DNA of 64,000 nt, taken from NCBI RefSeq assembly GCF_028453695.1, contig NC_135775.1, positions 22,478,545 through 22,542,544 on the forward strand, given 5' to 3'. Below, piece by piece: positions 1-14,300 of the stretch (positions are counted from its first letter, which is position 1; each line of letters starts with the position of its first letter). Both the position numbers and the translations under genes were made by a program. The notes below the pieces were generated by a model, which made no database searches, had not been told where the DNA came from, and saw only the letters and a program-made list of their open reading frames with translations. Origin of the DNA: Augochlora pura (lineage: Eukaryota > Arthropoda > Insecta > Hymenoptera > Halictidae).

Positions 1-2253
1 ATTTATAGCGGAACGTTTAATGAATTTTTGGCGTGAGTCCACAAAGCGCGAGCACGCTCGCGCGGGACGGTGGATCGCGACAAAGTGTCGGCTCGTGCAA
101 TTTTCATTTCATTAACGTGAACGTTCTAGGAAGTTGGATGGCCAAGCTTGTCGCGAAATATTTTCCCTCGCCGAGGCTTTCCCCGATATTTGTTTAATGC
201 CCGATCGGGGGAGGAAAGGCGCGGACGAAACTATGCGTGCAACACGGCCGGAATGCCCCGGCGCCGTGCTAATTAACGCGAATACAGAATTATGAGAACG
301 AATACCGTAGCCGGCAAGAAGCGTAAAATTAATTTAATCGCCGGAGAAATTGTTTGCGCGCAAATCAGAGACGCGAGTAGAAATAAATTAGATATCGGCC
401 GACGGTGTGCGAAGCCTTTTGACGACGTTCCCCGACTTTATTCGCGTTGCGAATGCTAAAAGTTAGCACGCTCTCTTCCTTAATGTATCCTTTGTCCAAC
501 GAAATCGGCAAGTTTTTAAGCCGAGGAATTTCTCCGGGAAAATTGCTCCCCTTTGAACGTTATTTAAACACGCGCGAAAACGTTCGCAATATCGTCAAAG
601 ACCGTGCCCGTCGCCGTTCGTCGGAATCTATAGAATCGTTCCACGCCGGCATAAATCGCATAACTTTCAGCCGGGACAAATTGTTAAAGTCGACGCGCCC
701 TCCATTGTTCCCGATTGTGCTCGGATGTCCCGTCTCGGGGGACACGGCCGAGACTTCGGTAAATTATGGAACACTGAAAGTGGAAAACCGGTTTGTTTCT
801 TCGTGTTCCCGCATCGACGAACGTGGCTCGCGACAAATTTTATGGACGCGTCGGATCATATTATATTTCGTTTGGAGCGGGACCAACGTTCGGAGTTATC
901 GCCAGACGATTTGAGAAAATTCCCGGAGCGCGAAATGTTTTCACCCGCGGAGCCGCGGCTGGCAGAGACGAACGGTCGCGTGTACACGCAATCATTATCA
1001 TTCAGACGTTCCCGGCGGTACGAAATTGCCGGCGGCCAGCGTCATTTGCGAAAAAATCTAGTCGGCGCGTTTTTCTGCCGGAACTGCAGCTTCCACGCGA
1101 CATAGCAATTTCCCGGCGATTCCCGGGGACATTACGGTCCCGCGCTTGCGGCCAATAATAAAGCGGCTGGATTAATGAAAAATTCATTAACGGCGTCCCC
1201 TCAACCCCGCGGGGGCGGGGAAGAAAAAAAATGGTAACGCGGAAATGCTTCGTTCCGGAGCGGCGAACGTTTACAGCCGTCATTGTTACGTCGCGGAACG
1301 GGTCGTTCCCGTCTAATTTCGCCGGGCCGCCGCTGAAAAACGGCGCGCCGCGACCGTGGAGTCGCATTTCCCGGTTGTTTATGGCTGGACAATTGAAATT
1401 CCTCCGCGGACGTTCATTATCCGCGAGCCGCATCTGCGCTCTTGGCGTCGCTTCAAACACGCGTGACACGAACCGGTTGGAACACGGTTCGATTTCTGGT
1501 TTTAACGAAGGTTGTTTCGCGTGATCGCGATGCCGGCGCGTTCCCCCCTCCCCCCGGTCGCACAGATATTTATAAAGCCCGGCGCGGATTCGGTTTCAGT
1601 TTCGCCGAGCGCATAAAAAAAAATGGTAACGTACGTGCCGTTCCATTCGATCCCCCCATCGCGCTTTAATCAACGCTCCGATAAAACCGCGCCGGGGGCC
1701 CGGGCAAACGTTGTTCCCCGGATCCCGTCGAACACCGTTGCGAAAATTGCCTCGACTACCTCGTTTCCATGGTATACCTCTTTTTCCTTGCCGAATCGCG
1801 CCCCGAACCGTTTCCCGCAAAACGCGGGATCGCTTATAACATTATCCACGCTGGTAACGCTCGGAATTGTTTGACAAATTTTCGGTGATCGCCTCGCGAA
1901 ATAATCGTTCGTTGGGACTTTGAATATCCTTCTTATAGAAATTAATTAACGATCATTTTCCGTAAGATCGCATCGATACTAATTACTGGGATTTTGCCTC
2001 GTAACATCAGTTTTGGTATGTTCGTTGAATTGTCAGTTTTTAAAATGAAAAACGGACTGGTCGCGATGCGTTTTAGCGCAGTCAAAGAGAAAGGTTGATA
2101 TGCTTGTATAGCGATAATGGCGTAGAAATATGTCCGTCGTTTCTCGTTTGATAAGAGGTAGGGGCATAGTTTTCGCGGCACAAAGCGCGTAACGAATGAA
2201 AATTCGTGCCCCCGAGCTTGTAATAACGAAACGCATTTATTTGTTCATTTCAG
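1..2253. other. Upstream sequence / 5' intron of GluCl
   Basis: No supported gene. The stretch is GC-rich and CpG-dense up to about 1870, then AT-richer. Because exon 1 is preceded by a strong 3' splice site ending at 2253, at least the last part is probably an intron and the transcription start lies further upstream or in an exon I cannot recognise here. The open frames in this stretch overlap each other in several frames and show no domain. Confidence 0.5.
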
Positions 2254-2321
2254 GCTACCGCAATGTGGCCTGGAGCATTGAAGTTACTCTTGTTAATAAC
2301 TTTCCTGCAACATCCGCTAAG
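2254..2321 (+). CDS. GluCl: GluCl exon 1: start codon and signal peptide
   Basis: The exon begins after a pyrimidine-rich acceptor (TTGTTCATTTCAG, ends 2253) and ends at the donor GTAAGT (2322). ATG is at 2263. The coded start MWPGALKLLLLITFLQHPLR is a classical signal peptide: short N-terminus, hydrophobic core from L6 to L15, then a Pro-containing region before C21. The last codon is split (AG|A gives R20). The start is chosen because the following frame runs cleanly into exon 2. Frame upstream of ATG is open as far as the acceptor (three codons), so a start in an unseen upstream exon cannot be excluded, but the signal peptide at this ATG is a good fit. Confidence 0.9.
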
Positions 2322-5300
2322 GTAAGTTCCACTTCATTTCATTCCTACGGTGGCCGATAATTAACCGTGATCCGACGGTTTTCGCGTTGTTGAGCGGCTA
2401 GAGACTGCCATTGTCCGCCGAGAAATCTCCGTCAACGAAGTATGAAAACGTTCCGAATGCATGCACGACGCGGTGGTTATTACGCGGAAGACGCAGACGT
2501 TGCAAAAGTTAAAATGGCAGCTCTTGGAAGACGGTTCCGTCGCTGTTTTCTTTTGTCGAGTGCAATTACGAGTTTCAATGCGTTCTTTCAAAGCCGGCGA
2601 ATCGGATCGACGATTATTCTTCGCTTCTCTCATTCGCGACGATGCGCGCGCGCGCGCGCCCGCGGCTACTTTTATTTCCAGTAAATTGCTATTCGAGTAA
2701 TATACATTTTCGTTTTTATCGCGAAGTAGCGCCGCTTGTAAACGATTTAACGGAGTAGGTCGTTTTCCGTGGAACAATACGTCGGTGTTTTGTAACCAAA
2801 GGACGAAACGAACGGCGATTCTTCGCGGTCAAAGATGTCTGAAGCGTGGAACGAAATCCTCTGTTTTGCTTTGTTGTCTAGGTACGATTAACCCTTTGTA
2901 CTCGATGATATTTTAACTCCAAATGTGAAACTATTTTTGACGATCTGCGAGTATATATAACAGTTATTTAAAGATGAACAGATTTGATAGGGTAATTATT
3001 TTATTAGAATATTATATGATAATCTTGAGGGTGACTCAGAAGCACCACTCGAGTGCAAAGGGTTAATCTCGAACGTTCACAGTTAACCAATTTAAAGTGA
3101 TCTTTATACGACACTATTTACTGCCAAAATTAATCAGGATTTACTCTAGCATTGTATTTAAGTAATTATTCTGTTATCCGAACGTTCATGTTCATGTTCT
3201 CTGAATCAAGTGGAATAATCGAGATTCCACTGCGCTTACGTTTCACTCGTAGCAAGTAGAAAGGTGTAGCAATGGTCAGACACCGAGTCAAAGCTGTAAA
3301 CTACTTCTGTAGAAATTGCCAACAAATATCCCTCTTTAAGGGTCGTATCTAAACCTCTGCAACCTCTCGATATTTTCATCTTCGAATATTTCCAAAGCAA
3401 AAATCTGGTTTATCCATAAAAAAAAACTCAATCACTAGTTGCAAATTAAAGTAGAAACTTTAATAAATATCACAGAACTCTTTCAATTTTTATAAAGTTT
3501 AGAACAATAAAGAAATTAAGAGATCCGCGAGATCCTGTAACCAAAAAACGAGTTACTGTATCAGTGCTTAAAAAATTACAATTGTGTAAATAATTACGCT
3601 TTGTGGAACCATAAGTTCCAACAGTTTCAAACCGGCTCTGATCAGAAGATTGCGAAAGGAGAACAGGAACATTTTGTCTCTCGCTTCCGACTTCGTTTCT
3701 CCTCGAAGAATCGACGTTCGTTCTCGCGCGGGCCGCAAGACACCGGCCACGGAGAACGCGTCACACCTCTCGCACGAATCCCGGTCGCACCTGGTTGCAG
3801 ATGTATGTCGCGGGAGAAGAACTTTCGAGAGAAGGAGAAGGACGTGTTAGACGACATTCTCGGACCAGGACGGTACGACGCCCGTATCCGGCCCAGCGGC
3901 GAAAACGCAACAGGTGAATACATCGATATTTTCGTTTTTCTGTTTTATATCCACGTTCCTTCCAGTCTCCCTTTGATCAACAAGAGAGAGAAAAAAAAAA
4001 AAGAAAGAATCGAAACCTACCGGAGAAAAAAAAACCACACACACATAACAGGAAAGAAAAGTAAAACGGGACGACAACGAAAATAAAAAAAATAGCGAAA
4101 GCGAGAAAAACCGATATACGAACACGTCGGGCACGATCGCTATGGAAGGGACACGGACATGTCCGACGCCGGGCTCTGATATCCCGGTGAAAGATAGTCG
4201 GTCCATTTGTCGGTCGTGCTGCCGGCGAGAAACGACGCCTCTTTTCTCGCGTTCGGGCAGAACCCCGGCTTCTGATCTAGAAAACTCTCTGACGCGCTGA
4301 CAACCGAAATTAGGGGGGGTTGGGTCTCTGTTTCACGAGCGTAATTTTTGGTTCACGGACCGTTCCCGCCCGAAGGTGTACCTCGCCCCCCGTTTCACGC
4401 GCGTTGAACGCCGCCGCCTTGCCGCAGTCTAATTTTCGGTATTCCGGCGTCTCTGTGTTTTATATGTAAATAGACGGGCATTTTAATTTGTATAATCGCG
4501 GGCATGCCGGGGATTCGGTATACTCGAGCTCTTAATTAAATTGCGAACGTTTCTGGCTGATGAGAACTGCTCTTGGCGCCGTTAGTTTCCTAGCATTTTT
4601 TTGTTTTTACCGAGAATAGGCCATGTTCTAGAATTTATTGCACCGGGACCGGTCGACGCGACGAGAAAAAGCTTGTTGCAGTTTACTGGGGCACGATTCC
4701 ACGTTCTACGGGAATTTTCGCGGTGCCGTGTCTTCGACGCTGCTTACGCCTACGCTAATCGAAAGCTGCGAAACGCGCGAAAATGCATAGTCGACAGAAT
4801 TCGCGGAGAGACTCTTGACAGAGATTGTTTAAAACGTATCGCTGAAACAATTTTATAGGTCGAGAATATTTGTCAATATTTCACACGATTTTCGCAGCTT
4901 TTCGTAACGAACTCCATCCACACCGTTTATTATAAACGTAGAATCGTATCTAAATACAATGTACCAAGTTGCTCAGCATTCAACGCTTCAATTGTCCCGC
5001 TATAAATTCCAAGATTCTCTTGATCGAGTCCAGGAACCAAAAATCAAAGGAACAGAGACCCGTAATTAAATCACGGTTACTCGAATTTCCCGCGGATTTC
5101 GCATTGCCACGCGTCGCACGTCTCGCTCGCCCAAAAGCCACGACCTCCATTCGAGAATAGTCGATCTACGGATCCAAAGAGAGTGTCGGAGGCGAGCGTT
5201 TGGCGCCCGACCAGCAAAGTTTCACGCTCGAGAGGGCTTCCGAAGAAGCTGGCTTTCCCCGGTTTCTACACTCCTTTCTCCGTCGACGATAGATTCGGTT

Positions 5301-8300
5301 TCTTCCCTCCTCCTCCTACCCGCCCCGCCCCCCCCACCCTCCGCGACGTCCTACGTCGCGGGCGGACTTACCCCACTAATCGACTTATTTTCAGGAGAGA
5401 ACAGTAAACACAGCGTCGAGCAACGCTGAACAGCGACGAATCGCTGTTAGCTCGTGATTTGTCTCTCCGTGACGCGGAGAGATATACCGTCCGAGCCTCG
5501 AGGACCTTGATTTTGGTCGGTCGACCCTCCGTAACGCGATCCGTCGAGCCTAAACGAATACCGTACACTCGAGTGTATGCTTGATCGACGACGATGTCCA
5601 CTTAAAATGATTCTTCGGAACCGATGACGATTTTGAGATTTATTCATTTTAAATATTATTAAATATGTATCGTTTATAGCGCAGGTTTTTACGCGTACTC
5701 GTCGATGTGAAATTTCGAGGCATATCGGACGATATGGTTGGGAAAGAATTAAATACAGATCGCGGAAATGCGTAAAATTCTACGGCAGAGAGATATCAAA
5801 GATGGCCGCTCAGTTCGTTCGCAGCTCTCTGGCCATCCGAGCCGTACAATTTTGATACCCTGATCGATACGAAAGAGAAGTTTCGTGTTACTCTTCTTTG
5901 CTCGGAAATAGACGTGCCTAGCGAGAGCTGAGAATAGGATCGTAATTGTGCGAGAGCAGAGAGACACGGCTTCGATTCCTTTCAGCGTCAATGTTTATTC
6001 TCGTATAATTCAGCTGCAAATAGCAGAAGTAGAATGTTCGCGGTCTGTACCGTGTACGTAGGTGGTGAACATACATATTTTCAAAGCTGACGGCTCGCCC
6101 CGGCTTAACCCGGAACGTATCAATTTCCAGCGGAGCGTTTCCCCGTCGCTCTGCCGATGGCTAAAGGTCTCCGCGACTTTTCGGCGAAAGGTCGGTTACA
6201 GGTAGACACCGAAGGTCAACTGTCAGAGAACACGATCTACCCCCGTGATAGGTCGACCATTCCACGATCTACGAACTTTGACATCGCAATTTTCGAATGT
6301 GAAAGCTCGCGGAGCACGGCGACGTTCGCCGCGGCCGAGCACCGTATCGATCTCGCGTCTGTTTAGCCGAAACGTTTTGCATTCCGGGGAACTTGTAAGC
6401 GATTATGCGCGGGAATTAAGGGAAGACAGTTTACCTCGTGTTACAGTTACCGGGATCGCGTTTTCTCCCGGGACCCCGACCCGGAATTGGCTTGCTGCGT
6501 CATTTACGAACGTCTCGTTTCAGTTGTCAGCGTAACACAGTTTTAGTTAACCCTTCGAGCGTACGTGGACATTATAAGACCGCCATTACAAATTTCGCAG
6601 ATTCTGATTCGGTGTGGACGAACAATCACGGTGGTAACCGGTTCGTAAATTTACATCGCCCCACCCGACGTCAAACAGCGGCGACGACTTAGACGAATCC
6701 GGCATTCAAAAGAGCCGCGATCACACACAATGTTCTCTGATCCCAAAGAATCATTGGGCGTCTGAAACGCTTCGCTAGGCTTCGGGAATCAAACGAACAA
6801 AAGAGACGCAATTAGCGGATATACGTGACTCGAAAGTGATCAGTCGTGGCAGAGGGCTGACCGACAACCCATTCCGTTCGCTTCTTTACTTTTCCCTCGC
6901 TTCGAGGTTGCGACCGGCAATCGTCGTCGACCTTTAATAAACGACTGTCAATAAACGATTGGCAATAATCGACCGGCAATAATCGACTGTCAATCGTCGA
7001 TGCCGCACCAGCCGGATAGAAAGCAATCGACGAAAGACGCGAGCGGAAGAGTCGCGCGAATTATCGTCCACGGACGGGACTCGAACCGGTTTTCGAGGAA
7101 CGTTCTCCCGGTTAGGCGAATAGCAACGAACAAGAATCCCGACGCCCGGGGATGTTACCGGGGAGCCGTGCAACTTGTCTGGCTCGATGGAACGTTTCTG
7201 ATAGCGATGACGAACGACACCGCGCGATACGTTGGCAACGGTGACGCCCGCGATTTGTTTCGCCGCGGATCTCTAGGATCTGTGCGTTGCGTATACACGG
7301 GGCCGCGCGGCGACACACTGTCACGCGTATCTGGCTGTCCCGTCCACTGCAGACTGATTGGCCGAGTTTCCGATAAGACGGAATTGTTCGGGCCGCGCGC
7401 CGTTAATTGGTCTGAAAGACGAGCACGCCGCTGTTTCCACGATCGAGCCGCCTTCATAGAATGCTGGCTCGATCGCGCGAGCCTATGCGATAACGATTTA
7501 ACGCGGCCAATCGAACGGGGCACCCGTGCTCTGCGACAGAGATGGGCAGCTCGACGAAATCTGGACCGAATTAAATCGGAACGGTACTCGAGGTCACGAG
7601 TTTTGCTCCCTTCGAAGGTTCTGCAAGGTGTCCGTCGTACAGGCGAAATATTCTGGCACAACTGGGGACGATTTTATATTGAAAAATACGTCGAAAAGGA
7701 AATATTTTTTCATTAAAGACTATGTTTTCGAGAAAATATTGTTCGAAAGGTAATACTATTAAACAGGCGTCTGACCATCGTATACCTATTCTACTTAAAA
7801 CAGATTTTATATAGCAATTTTTATACTGCAAACCTGACGGAACTTTAAAATTATGTTTCTCGAAAGCATAGCGTTAAACGAGAAAATCTTCGACTTATTT
7901 CTCCATGTAGAATCGTCCCCGATTGTGCCATGATTTTTCATTCATCCTGTACAGAGCTTTTAAAAGATTAAATCGAAGCGTTTAGCAAAATTGGTATGTA
8001 ATCGAATGCTTCTATGAAAATAGGAAATTCTTCCGCGATATTTCACCTTGCTCCGAAATTCACGAAGCAATCGAATCCTTGATGCACAAAAGATCTCGTG
8101 TCGAAGCACCTCCGTATCCGCATAGAGATCCGCAGTCTAATTATTACTTTTTCATATCATTGGCATAACGTGTGCGCCAGTGAACTATAAATGGTTAATC
8201 CGTTTAATGCGAGCGGTGATTGTAGTTGGCAGCCGGTATCGGGTCGATCTCCGAGTTATATAATACTTTGGCACTTACTTTCACCGGCGAGTACTATCTG

Positions 8301-11300
8301 AATCCGATCCGCGGTAGACTCCCTACGTCGAGTGCGCTGAAACGATATTAAAGAGACCGGGACAGAGGATGAAACACGCGTGGATCATTAGGCTACGAAC
8401 CGAACGAAGCTCTTGAACTCGAGTGACAAAATGAAAACGTATTAATCGTCCGAAAAGAGCGCGCGAGAGCGAAGCTCCGGAGATTCCTCCTTTCTTTGCC
8501 AGATTCTGTCTGCCAGATTCTGTCCAACTCTGTACAATAAAGCTTCGATTTAAGAGAGGAGAGACTGTGGCAGTGGATCGTGGATTCTATTTTCATCTTT
8601 TTTTTCTTCTCTCTTCCGATCTTTGCGATGCGTTTTCCGGCGATGGACGGGCGATAAGGGAGAGCGCAAGTTCGTCGAGGGTGGCGCAAGCGGATGGCGA
8701 ACGAATGTTTTCTTTTTTGCTTTTTGTGGAGTGTTGGGTAGGTCGTGTTCAGTCGGAAGTTCGACGAATAACTACGACACGAGGATTTCTGACTGGATCG
8801 GCGAGCTGAGCGAGTCGTGTGTCTCAGGCGCGACGCTTGTTTGCTTTTTTGTTTTCCGAGCGTGCGGGAGTCCGATGTGTTCCGGAAACCTCTCAGAACC
8901 AAGGGTCCCGAAGACATCTCTGCGTGTCTGTGTATTTGGTGAATCGGCTCGTCGACGAGTACACACCTGACGTCTCTGATTGGCTGTCGCTTGTAACCGT
9001 AGAACATTTGACTCGACTAATTTCGAGCGTAATTCGTTTGGCTATAATAATTAGTTGTTATACGACTGGAGCGGCACAGTGGCGATCGCGGTAGACTCTT
9101 CGCCTCGCGAGTGTACACGGTTTTGGTGGTCCTCTTTAATGATTCTTGCCGCACACGGCTGGCAGCCTTATGGCCCGACCGACTCGAATCATTGAATTCC
9201 CGGGTCGTGCGTCTGACATAAGCGGCACTTAGGCTACTTGATGCGAGCGCGCCGCTGCCAGACCGTGTGTATCTCAACCGCGGCTGTTCGGTTCATTGTT
9301 CCGGGCCGGTTTATATTCCGTCCGCAATGTTTACGCTATCGTCGTTATTATTTTCTCCCGTATAAATAATCGTCCGCGAATAATTACAGCCGGAAGAGCG
9401 GATCGATTAATTGTATTCAATCCGCGGGCTCGAACAATTACGAGATACGCCTGGGTACCGTGCCGGCGATTTCCTGCCGTTTGTTGCGAATCTTTTCGCG
9501 CGTCCGGCACCGGGCATCCGGCTAAAATTAACGTCGAAAGCAAATTGAGATGAATCGGCGTCGCTTATTATGCCCTCGAATTAATTGCTGCGAGATACCG
9601 CGCTCCGTCGCATTGTTCGGCTGTCAACGTGTCGGCCGATGTTTAAATCGCCGTGGAAAAGTCGGATTTTTACAAACCCGTAAAAACGGGCATCGCGGAA
9701 AAGTGAAAAATGTATTCGACGCCGGTGTCCAATTACATTGGCCCGACGAAGTGAAAGCTTTTAACCACGCTCGGCCAATCTCGTTGAATTTTTGTTTGCT
9801 GATTGCGAATCTGCGAATCGTTTCGCCTTGAACGCTCGCAATCTTTCGCGGCGCTTAATTTCGAAAGTAACGCTTGTCAGCTTCAGGAATTTCTCTTGCT
9901 TCAACCGTGAAAGCTAACCGAACGATTTTCAGGTAGAACGATTCTATGGACCCTCTCTAATGGAACCGTGAAGGAAATGTTTAAAAACACGACCTCGTAC
10001 ACCGCTTCTTCGAAATCGTCTCGCTTTTGTTAAATTATTTAAAAACACTAAAATGTTTATAATATCATTAAAAGTATACTGTTGTACGCGGAAAAGTCTG
10101 CAGAATCGTTACGCGAAGGAACCGTTCGCCTAACTTCCCTCGTCGAAGCAGGAGAATCGTCTAAAGTTGAGTATTCGCCTTCGCGAACGAAATAGCGATG
10201 GATACGAACGACTTTGGAGAAAAGAATTCCGAACAAGCGAGGATCGGGACCTGTTATCGACCAGTTTTGTAGCTGGTCTCGATGTCGCGCTCGGCACAGT
10301 TTTCCATCGCGTTAAACCCGGCAGCGTTGACGTCCGCGGCAAAGAAATTTATGCGACGACGTCGAACGTCTCGGAAAATTGGACCGCGAGTGTGTCCCCG
10401 CTATTGTTCGATAGGTCGCGGCACGGTGTTACACGTCGCCGGTGATTATAGTCGACCACCTAACCGCCTGGAGCTCGATCTCGCCGCCATTGCGCGATAT
10501 GTATATATTTTTTTTAACACACCCGGACACTCCGTTGCCGTTGTTGCCCCTAATTATCGGGGAACGTGTCAGGTGTCCCCCCCGGCCACCGGCTAATTTG
10601 AAAGCAAACAAATGAGAAAGTGGCTGGTGTCGCGTGGCCGACATTAACTTCTCTCCCGCAATCTTCAACCGCAGTCCTTCTGGCGCATAATCTCGGTACA
10701 GCGAAACTTTCAAACTGAAAGAACCAGCCCCGATCTGTTCGGGGCTCGTTAATCACGGCGAAACAACGCCGCGCGTTCCAGCTATTTTCCGCCGCAGTCT
10801 TCCGACGACTGAACTCTCCATACGCAAACCGAAAAACTTACGGAAATATTTTTTGTTTGTTCAACAAGCCGCCGGAAACATTGGAATTTACTCGACTGCC
10901 GTTGGAATTATTTGAATTCATTAAACAGCTTTCGGAAATGTTTGAACTCATTAAACAGCTTTCGGAAATATTTGAATTCATTAAACAGTCGTTGAAAATA
11001 TTTTAATTTAGCAAATATCAGCTGATAATATCTTAATTTTATTATCTACCGAAAATATTTCGGTTTATTAAACAGCTGTAACACATACGCTATCGACTAA
11101 CATTGGAAGAAACATATTATGTTGTAACAATTATTAACAGTAGCGTCTTTTAGCAAGTAATCTTCTTTAGACCGAAGAGAGCATTGTTAAACAATTTTTA
11201 ATTAATTATCCTCGTTTTGAATATTGAAATCGATTAACACGAATCGAATTCGCGAAGATCGGAGAGGCTTAATTCGCCGTAAAAATTGTAACCCGTTCCC

Positions 11301-14300
11301 CGTGCGAGTACGGGGCCAAGTTTATCGGGATCGCGGCCCCGTCAATTAATATTGTACGTGCTTAAAGAAATTCTTAGCGATGATTTTTCGAGCACAGGTA
11401 AGACAGTAATCCTTTCTAAGCAGCTTGCGAACGAATAGACGAGCCCGCTCGTAAGTAAATAGGACAAGACGCCCCGGAAGTAAAAGGGAATTATTCGCCG
11501 CGTGCACATCCAAGCACAGCCGCCTCAATGTCCGTACCAAGCCTTTAAAAACATATATATATATAAAGACCAAACTGCACCGTTTCTGTCTCTCAGTATA
11601 TTTAGTCGCATATCTTGCAAAATACGTGTTTCTTTGACGATTACAACGCCTAATCGATAGGTCTCCCCGGTGTATGTGTCACGTACGAACCCGGTTTAAA
11701 GTATCCGTGGTCACAGCACTTTGCCTCTAGCTTCCGAATTTGCTTTTAGCCCATTTTCTTTCAGTGACGTACACCGCGCGACATGGAATCGAGTTTAGTC
11801 GAGGAAATTCGCTTTTCTGCTTCGTTTATTCTCTTCCTGCGCGCTCAGAGGGTTCCCGTTAATAGTCCGCTGTTTCGTATAACTCGATACATAGATTTAA
11901 AAATATTTTACGGACAGCTATTGTCGGATAATCGCGACAGAAGCATCCCGGTCGGGATAAATTCAGCGTAAACCGTGAGACGTTTTAGCTTTTATTTAGA
12001 AGGGATGATTTATTTTCGGAATTTCGTATTTTTCTCGGATATTTTTACAGCGAGACAATTTTCAATTTCTGTGAAAAGAGTTGTCGATGCGTTTCTGTTG
12101 TCACGAGAATAGTACACTTGGTTCCGTGTCACGTGTTGTACAATACTCAAACCGATTCTTGCTGGAGTGATCTATATTTTTTCTCTAATTCAGAAATTAA
12201 TTAATCCAAATGATTTAAATAAAACTAGTCGATCGCATTTATTAAAATAGCCGTGCATTTGATCAAAATTATTAATCGGTTTAATTTATATACGCGGTGA
12301 ACTCGCAATCAAGTTAATTATTGACAGTTCTGATTACTTTCCGACCGAGGAAAGTTTACACAGGCTACTCGCAATTCAAATTATTCTTTAATTATTCCGG
12401 CTACTATGTCTGACCATTACTTGCCAACTCTACTGACAGCGAACGTGCCGCAATGAAATATTAACTCGACTTCGCCTATACTTAAAAGTTCTTTATAACC
12501 TCTGTCTCACTATTTAAGTGAACGCGAGCCGAAGTGGAAACTACCAGCAATGGTCAGACACGCGAGCCAAACGAGCCTGAGCGCACGCGACGTTAATCTA
12601 CACATTAAATTCGATTTTCTCGAAATTAAAACACTTTTCTCTGTGCCATTCGCGTCTGCACTTTGTAGGTCATCGGGGAAATAATGCGTCCACGTTTCTC
12701 GAGCATAAAACACAAAAATATGATAGAAATCGAAGGAAAATAAAAATCGTTCAGATATTATCTTCAAAGACATTAAAATCATTTATTAAAACATCTGATT
12801 ATTGTGTCTGTTCAGAATATTTCTATTTAATAATTTCCCTTTTATGATACTACGTAGATTCTTTATTGAAGCAAATATGTTCAAATAAGTATGCAATGGA
12901 AAATTATATAAAAATAGAAATCGAAGCTATTTCGATCTTTTGATTATTTCGTAAATTTTGTAAATTCTATAGATTCGTGTATTAACTTCGAAAATTTGTA
13001 AAGTTTATAGTTCTAGTTTCACGAGTTGAATGACTTTGTTATTGCACGATGGGAGCAGCCGCGCCAGGCTCGGTGAAATATGGAGATTCGTATTATTTGT
13101 GGAGCGACGCGATGGAATCGGCGGATTCGATTCAGCCGCGAGCTGCGAGGGCCTCTGTACACAAGATCCTCTAGCAAGAATCACTGTCCGACAGTGTACA
13201 CCACGTACATATACGTCACCACTTGACGCGCGCACCCACCAGTTCCCTTTGTCAAAGAAACTAGTTCGTGACGATCGTGCCGGATCGTCGCGCGTGTGTC
13301 ACCGTGTGTCCCAGACGACAGCCCGCAAAAAGTGCAGCAGCCCTCAAACGAAACTCAATGTCCAACTTCGATCCCGATCCCCTGGGGGGACGCACAACAA
13401 TTTTTCCAAACGGCTCTCGATCACCCGGTTCAATCCGTTCTCACGAAGCCTACACGTTTCCTCCGCGAGTCGAACCAAAAAAACAAAAACAAAAAAAAAA
13501 GAGAAAAAACGGAAAAGAAAAAAACAAGTACAAAGCCACCCGACCGACCGACCGAAAGAATCGAAACCGAGCGAGCTAGACGAATTCTCCGACACGGCGG
13601 CCGACCTACCGAAATCTCTAGGGCGAACCGAAAGAACGAAGCCGGAAGGGAAAACGGAACGGCTTTATCCAGTGGCGTAGCGAGCGAGAAAATCGCGAGC
13701 AATCTAACAAAAAAAAAACAATTCATATTCCAAGTAGAGTATTGTGTGACACGGGGAAACGATTGACTGACTAAAACGGGGCTCTGTTGTTTTTGCCCTT
13801 AGATGGCCCGGCCATTGTCCGGGTAAACCTGTTTGTGCGAAGCATTGCGACAATTAGTGACATCAAGATGGTAAGTATAACCAATTAAACCATGTCCAAG
13901 AATCTTTAACGGGGCGCCGAAACGCCATTTCTCTCTTGGCGGGTACTTTTTCCTTATTTTTCTGTTGCTTGCAAGAAACTTGAACGTAGCCGCAACCGTA
14001 GGTCTTAGAGTCCTCGGTGAGAGACCCATCGACGACTATGACGATAGACGCGTGCCGATCGCCGACGTCAGCGACGAGAAACGGCGACCACTACACGATC
14101 ATGACAGCCGGCTAGCATCGTGTCCCTTTTTAACTCCCACCCCCCCGTTTTCTTATTCTTATTACGTAGACTATACCGTCGACACCATCCGCCACCCTCA
14201 CCCTTCAAACCACCCCCACTGTCGCACCAGATCGAATCGAGATTTCCGCGCGAACGCGCCACCGGAACTGTACTATGCATATAGCGACGTTTATTTTCCT

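Larger units (their letters stand above)
3914..13802 (+). other. GluCl intron 2 (9.9 kb)
   Basis: No supported gene. An A/G-rich tract (3985-4095) follows exon 2. It also holds a 14-bp tandem repeat (6936-7000), a 30-bp tandem repeat (10868-11077), an inverted-repeat element (12407-12567) and an A-rich tract (13480-13530) shortly before exon 3a. GC-rich parts (6.1-7.6 and 8.4-10.8 kb) contain fortuitous open frames on both strands with no recognisable domain. Confidence 0.8.

Noticed and set aside
3601..4086. 161-codon open frame around exon 2
   Set aside because: Only 3801-3913 is coding; the rest is open intron in the same frame. The acceptor and donor and the split codons define the exon.
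7000..7716. Open frame of 238 codons on the + strand
   Set aside because: It lies in GC-rich intron sequence, overlaps a 168-codon frame on the other strand, is rich in Arg and Ser without any domain, and has no splice or promoter support.
8393..9007. Open frame of 204 codons on the - strand
   Set aside because: Ser/Arg-rich, no recognisable family, overlapped by several other frames; typical of stop-poor GC-rich intron.
13030..13680. Open frame of 216 codons before exon 3a
   Set aside because: The second half is a Lys/Thr run from an A-rich tract; nothing recognisable and the frame does not join exon 3a.
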